The position numbers were made by a program, and so were the translations under genes. Below are positions 60,322-64,000 of a stretch of DNA of 64,000 nt, piece by piece. The DNA is from Ponticaulis sp. (lineage in GTDB: Bacteria > Pseudomonadota > Alphaproteobacteria > Caulobacterales > Hyphomonadaceae). The notes beneath the pieces are model-generated. The model saw nothing but the letters and a program-made list of their open reading frames with translations, did not search any database and was not told the DNA's origin. The stretch spans positions 1-64,000 of the forward strand of contig PBNO01000013.1 in the NCBI GenBank assembly GCA_002723155.1, in the 5' to 3' direction. Each line of letters begins with the position of its first letter. Positions within the stretch are counted from its first letter, which is position 1.

Positions 60322-61626
60322 ATGAGACAAGATGATCGCGCACCGCTAGGCCACCAATACGCGCTTGCCATGCTTTCCGGCGGCGAGGAAGAAGTGCGCG
60401 GACTGGCCGAGCAGGCGGGCAGCCAGTTGACGTTGGATGCTTTCCTACGCGTGCAGGACGAGGAACCTGTCCCGGCTTTCCTTCATTCGGCGCTTTGCGC
60501 AATGTCACTGCCGACCAAGCGCCCCAAGGACGAGTTTGAACCGATCATTCGCGAGGATGGCCGGTACGCTCTCGCGATCAATCCCCGGCCGGTACTGCAG
60601 GAGATCGATGGGAAGCGGGTGATGAAGAGCCTCGGCGTGCCGTTCGGCTCCTATCCCCGCGTCGCGCTGATCTACATTCTCTCGCAGGCGGTGCAGCAGC
60701 GATCGCGCGATGTGTTTCTAGGGCGTAATTTCACCGACTGGATGCGCCGTCTCGGTTACCAGACGATTTCCTATGGGCCCCGCGGCACCGCCAATCTGAT
60801 GAAACAGCAGGTGGACCGGTTGCTCGCCTGTGAATGGCAGATTCGCTGGGACGGGGCCGACGCGGACCAGAACGCGTTTGCGGTCCGCGACGTGAAGATT
60901 TCGAATGAATACGCCGGATCGCTCGACAAGGACGGCGCCTTCGCTCGCGAGATCCGTATGTCGGAGGTGTTCTACCAGCATCTGGTCGAACATGCGGTCC
61001 CGCTCAACGAGGTCGCGATCCGCGAGCTCAAGGGGACGCCGACGGCGCTCGATCTGTATACATATCTTGCCTACCGTCTGCCGCGGGTGAGCGCCGAAAG
61101 GGGGCAGGCCATCTCCTGGGACCAGCTCGCGAAGCACCTGGGTAATGCCGCCGACAGCAAACGCTTCCGACAGACCGTCCGCGAGACCATGCAACTCGTC
61201 TCGTCGGTCTATCCCAACGCCAACGTCGATGTCTCGGGCCGAAAGGTCTTGCTCTACCCGTCGCCGGCGCCGCTCGAGAAGAAGCTCGTGGGCGCGCACC
61301 TGCGGCTCGTGGGCGTCGAACCGCGCAGGAAGAAACCAGTTGCCGGGCACTCGGACGCAGCTTCGGGGGAGGGCAGGGCGGTGCAGAAGCCTGCGGCGGA
61401 CCTGCTGGCCTTTCCCGCGGGAAGCCTGCAGTACGGCTCCCGCGAGGCGGCCTTTCTCGCCATCGGCCGGGACAAGGGCGCCCCGTGGGATGTCGACATG
61501 ATGGCTGGCGAATTCCGCCGCGGATGTCCCGACATCGATCGCAGGCGGACCGAGAAGGAATGGCTGCGTATGTGGGAAAGCTTCGTCACCGCCTTCGCCA
61601 AACGCCGACGCCAGTCGCAAGCCTGA
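60322..61626 (+). CDS. repA: RepA-type plasmid replication initiator
   Basis: The 434-residue protein starts at ATG 60322, after GGAAGGGG. It contains the RepA-like domain of alphaproteobacterial iteron plasmids: SLGVPFGSYPRVALIYILSQ, GYQTISYGPRGTANLMKQQ and RELKGTPTALDLYTYLAYRL, with the last resembling the RepA winged helix. It would bind the iterons upstream. The C-terminal part (EKEWLRMWESFVTAFAKRR) is basic. An upstream in-frame extension to 60256 is non-coding in character. Confidence 0.88.
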   Translation: MRQDDRAPLGHQYALAMLSGGEEEVRGLAEQAGSQLTLDAFLRVQDEEPVPAFLHSALCAMSLPTKRPKDEFEPIIREDGRYALAINPRPVLQEIDGKRVMKSLGVPFGSYPRVALIYILSQAVQQRSRDVFLGRNFTDWMRRLGYQTISYGPRGTANLMKQQVDRLLACEWQIRWDGADADQNAFAVRDVKISNEYAGSLDKDGAFAREIRMSEVFYQHLVEHAVPLNEVAIRELKGTPTALDLYTYLAYRLPRVSAERGQAISWDQLAKHLGNAADSKRFRQTVRETMQLVSSVYPNANVDVSGRKVLLYPSPAPLEKKLVGAHLRLVGVEPRRKKPVAGHSDAASGEGRAVQKPAADLLAFPAGSLQYGSREAAFLAIGRDKGAPWDVDMMAGEFRRGCPDIDRRRTEKEWLRMWESFVTAFAKRRRQSQA

Positions 61627-61824
61627 AGGTCGGCTTTGGGACCTTGAGCCTGGCCGGGATCCGCCGAGCGGACTCTCGGGGTGGACTCAGCGTGCATCAT
61701 AGGGAGTACGGCGAGTTGCCGGTTGAGCAAGTGGAATGGTAGCGACCATTTACGTGCACCGGGGGAAACCAAACCCAAGTGGAAGTTTTTCCTTGCGGCA
61801 GCCTTTCCCGGAGTTTGACAGCGC

Positions 61825-62100
61825 ATGAAACACGAAGTGCTCATAGCTTGGACGTCGCTGTATATCGGCGTCGGTTGCATGGCGCTAATCTGCGCCGCGC
61901 TGGCAATCGCGGTCACGGCCGACGAATTGCTAAGTGGCCGTTGGCGCGTCGCAACATCGAGCTGGAGTGAGAAAGCACTGCTCCTCCCCAAGTCATTGAT
62001 CCGTTGGCAAGTCAATTACCTTAAGGGCGCTCCCGTGATCCTGGTGATCGCTCTTTACTACGCATGGAGCGTAGGTTTTTCAGTTTTCTGGGATTTGTGA
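61825..62100 (+). CDS. Small membrane protein, copy 2 of duplicated cassette (91 aa)
   Basis: The protein [19 protein letters not shown] is about 70-75% identical by eye to the copy at 38380, with the same two spans and identical C-terminus [10 protein letters not shown]. It again overlaps the end of a convergent lytic transglycosylase by 21 bases. The conserved overlap suggests that the pair moved as a unit. Confidence 0.7.
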   Translation: MKHEVLIAWTSLYIGVGCMALICAALAIAVTADELLSGRWRVATSSWSEKALLLPKSLIRWQVNYLKGAPVILVIALYYAWSVGFSVFWDL

Positions 62101-62941
62101 CGCCGGGGAGAACAGGGCCAACTGAACTCTCCGGAACGGATTGGCAGCCAACATCGAAACCGGGGTCGATCGGAAGATTGCTCGACCATCGAGCGTCGCC
62201 ATGATCGTTCGAACGTATGTGCGGGTTTCGCTGAACGGCGGGAGACCGCCAAATTTCTGCACGTTGCCAGGTCCAGCATTATACGCGGCGAGCGCGAGCT
62301 CCCACGAACCGAAACGGTCAAGCTGCTCCCTTAGGTAGCGCGCTCCTCCTCGCAGATTTCCCTGTACGTTCCATGGATCGCGCACGCCAACGTAATGCGC
62401 GGTTCCCGGCATCAGTTGGGTCAGACCCATCGCGCCCGCAGAACTGCGTGCATAGGGGCGGTACCGACTCTCCTGCGCGACAAGGGCGTCGAAAAGTCGG
62501 AACGGGATGCCTGCTTCGCAGGCAGCCAGCATGATATCGTCGAAATAGATCAACCGTCTGGCTTGGGCTTCCCCGCTAATTCCCGGAACGCGGGAAGTAT
62601 CCGTCTGTCATACAGTCCGGATCGCCCGGAGCGTTCTCGTCTTGTCCAGTGCGCGACATGAACGGCGACCGACCGTTCCTCATCCATGAGGGCACATAAT
62701 GGCTGCCGGAGTAGCCAGTTCCTTCTGCCGATGAGGACCTGAGAACCTCGAAGTCGGCCTCCAAGTCTATTTTAGACTCTTGTACCGCGACAGGCTCGGG
62801 AGAGGCCGAAACCGGCGCCGAACCAGGGATCAAAATCGCGAAGCTTTGACCGGCTTCCGTTTGGAAGACATCAAGCCGTGTCTGCTGGGCAGACGCCTGT
62901 GAGGCTGTCAGGACCAATGCAGCGAGGACTATTCTTTTCAT
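62080..62941 (-). pseudogene. Lytic transglycosylase, copy 2, frameshifted
   Basis: Two adjoining frames encode one SLT protein: the N-terminal part starts at 62941 (MKRIVLAALVLTASQASAQ) and breaks at PRSGN; the C-terminal part runs from about 62590 to 62080 with VAQESRYRP, GAMGLTQLMPGTA and [11 protein letters not shown]. One extra G in CCGGGAATTAGC near 62580 shifts the frame relative to the intact copy (38635-39489, which reads [11 protein letters not shown]). Removing it restores a protein of about 285 residues. It could be a real null allele or a base-call error. Confidence 0.8.
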
Positions 62942-63114
62942 AACCATACCTTTCGGCATGGGTCGATTATCGCAGTGAAATTCCTATGCGCGATCGGATG
63001 GTGGAGCAAGGCCTTCATTCAGGTGCCGAAACTACGCACAAAAAAGCATCCTGCCTCGGAATGCGAGCAGGACTGGGGGGAGGCGAGGGGGAGGGGGGTT
63101 AGGAAGGATGAGCG

Positions 63115-63954
63115 ATGCTGACCGCTTTGAAGCCCGAACAAGGAACTCTGGACATCGTTGCCGGCCTCAAGGGTCGCTGGCACGGATCCTACGCCATGTG
63201 CATATGCCCAGCTCATGCCGACGGACGCGCATCGCTCTCTATCAGGCAGGGGCAGCAAGGCATTCTCGTCCATTGTTTCGCCGGCTGCCGGAACGAAGAC
63301 GTTCTTCGCACCATCGCTCGCACACGACCCATTCCAAATTCACCAGCACCGGCGTTGCAGAACCATCCTGGGGCGGCGAACGCCGCTCGCCTGTGGGACA
63401 AGGCCAGCGCGATCGAGAGGACCTTGGCTGAAGAGTACCTGCGATACCGCGAGATTGACGGGAATGCGGCCGGTCTGCGCTATCTCCACGCATGTCCATT
63501 CGGCCGAAAGCCCGACACGGTGTTTCGACCAGCCATTCTTGTGCCAGTCCGAACCGGGATAAAGCTCGTCGCGATCCAGCGCATCGCGCTCGGGCCAAAG
63601 GGCAGGAGCCATAAAGGCAAGTACATGCTTGGTCGGCCGGGGGAGGGGGCATGGTCGCCAGACTTCAAGGGCTCCGTCCTGGCTCTCGCCGAAAGCATGG
63701 AAGATGCCGCCGCCTACGCCAAGCTCAAGGGTATCCCGTGTTGGAGTTCGCTTGGTGCGGAACGCTTGCCATTGGTCCGGATCCCCGACCGGGTTTCGAC
63801 GCTCATCATCGCCGAGGACAACAACAGGGCGGGGCGGCTTGGCGCGCTGGCGGCGATTGAGGCGCTCACGACCGACACTCGAACGGTGACGAGAGACCCG
63901 CCACCGCGGGGCTTCACCGACTGGGCCGAATTCAACGAGCATCGGGGAGGCTGA
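63115..63954 (+). CDS. CHC2/TOPRIM primase-like protein
   Basis: The 279-residue protein has an N-terminal zinc finger (C31, H34, C54, C58; ICPAHADGRAS and VHCFAGCRNED) and a C-terminal TOPRIM domain (LALAESMEDAAAY, TLIIAEDNNRAG). Such proteins resemble plasmid primases of the DUF7146/toprim group and could prime lagging strands after transfer. It ends four bases before a purine-rich tail near the window end. Confidence 0.82.
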   Translation: MLTALKPEQGTLDIVAGLKGRWHGSYAMCICPAHADGRASLSIRQGQQGILVHCFAGCRNEDVLRTIARTRPIPNSPAPALQNHPGAANAARLWDKASAIERTLAEEYLRYREIDGNAAGLRYLHACPFGRKPDTVFRPAILVPVRTGIKLVAIQRIALGPKGRSHKGKYMLGRPGEGAWSPDFKGSVLALAESMEDAAAYAKLKGIPCWSSLGAERLPLVRIPDRVSTLIIAEDNNRAGRLGALAAIEALTTDTRTVTRDPPPRGFTDWAEFNEHRGG

Positions 63955-64000
63955 ACCACCTGAAAAAGGGGAGGGGGCGGACTGGTTGCGGATCAGCATC
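63955..64000. other. Window end after the primase-like gene
   Basis: Only 46 bases remain; a G-rich stretch (GGGGAGGGGGCGG) precedes the end. No feature can be assigned. Confidence 0.4.

Noticed and set aside
1-64000. tRNA or rRNA genes
   Set aside because: No cloverleaf-like or rRNA-like sequence was recognised by eye in the gaps between genes.

Overview
The window looks like part of a large conjugative plasmid (or a plasmid-derived region) from a GC-rich alphaproteobacterium, most likely of the Sphingomonadales. The reasons are codon use and protein character, a complete F-type (TraA to TraG) mating-pair-formation operon in sphingomonad order, a RepA/ParA/ParB partition-replication block with iterons, a broken RepC-type replicon, and several transposons with metal-resistance cargo. 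Taxon assignment is inference from family resemblance; no search was run.

Layout. 1-3.4 kb: IS3-family orfAB (cut by the window edge), an IS110-family element of the IS1111 type with clear inverted repeats, and an IS1182/IS5-like transposase remnant. 4.1-14.1 kb: a recombinase-bounded accessory island. It has a tyrosine recombinase divergent from a DUF1612/HTH protein; then a tightly coupled three-gene operon (AbiEi-like protein, AbiEii-like nucleotidyltransferase, and a 1290-residue protein with a PD-(D/E)xK-like N-terminus, helical repeats and a PIN-like C-terminal part); then a second recombinase. 14.1-16.2 kb: small unknown genes and a GntR regulator with a large inverted repeat. 16.2-35.3 kb: the transfer operon on the minus strand (traA-L-E-K-B-dsbC-V-C-orf-trbI-S26 peptidase-W-orf-U-trbC-N-orf-F-H-G), with many 4-base stop/start overlaps; TraG carries a C-terminal M23 peptidase domain. 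No relaxase or coupling protein lies in this window.

35.6-39.5 kb: small regulators, a repC-type replicon with its antisense RNA but a frameshifted repC, and a small membrane protein plus lytic transglycosylase cassette. 39.6-46.3 kb: a truncated Tn3-family transposon interrupted by a second, complete Tn3-family transposon carrying resolvase, a small protein and an AAA ATPase. 46.4-55 kb: metal resistance, with a Co/Ni module (DmeR-DmeF), a Cu module (CueR, CopA, CopZ, DUF305) and a Zn/Cd-type module (SmtB/ArsR regulator, CDF transporter). 55.1-57.4 kb: a third recombinase divergent from a second DUF1612-like protein. 57.4-61.6 kb: parB, parS palindromes, parA, iteron origin, repA. 61.8-64 kb: a second copy of the membrane protein/lytic transglycosylase cassette (the transglycosylase is frameshifted) and a CHC2/TOPRIM primase-like gene.

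The most striking unexplained structure is that all three tyrosine recombinases have, 34-66 bp upstream of their start codons, an inverted repeat of the same architecture: arms ending ATAA and TTAT around a 7-bp spacer, like dif/core crossover sites. Two of the three are paired with a divergent DUF1612/HTH gene, and two of the sites bracket the putative defence operon. This suggests a family of plasmid-borne recombinase modules each carrying its own core site.
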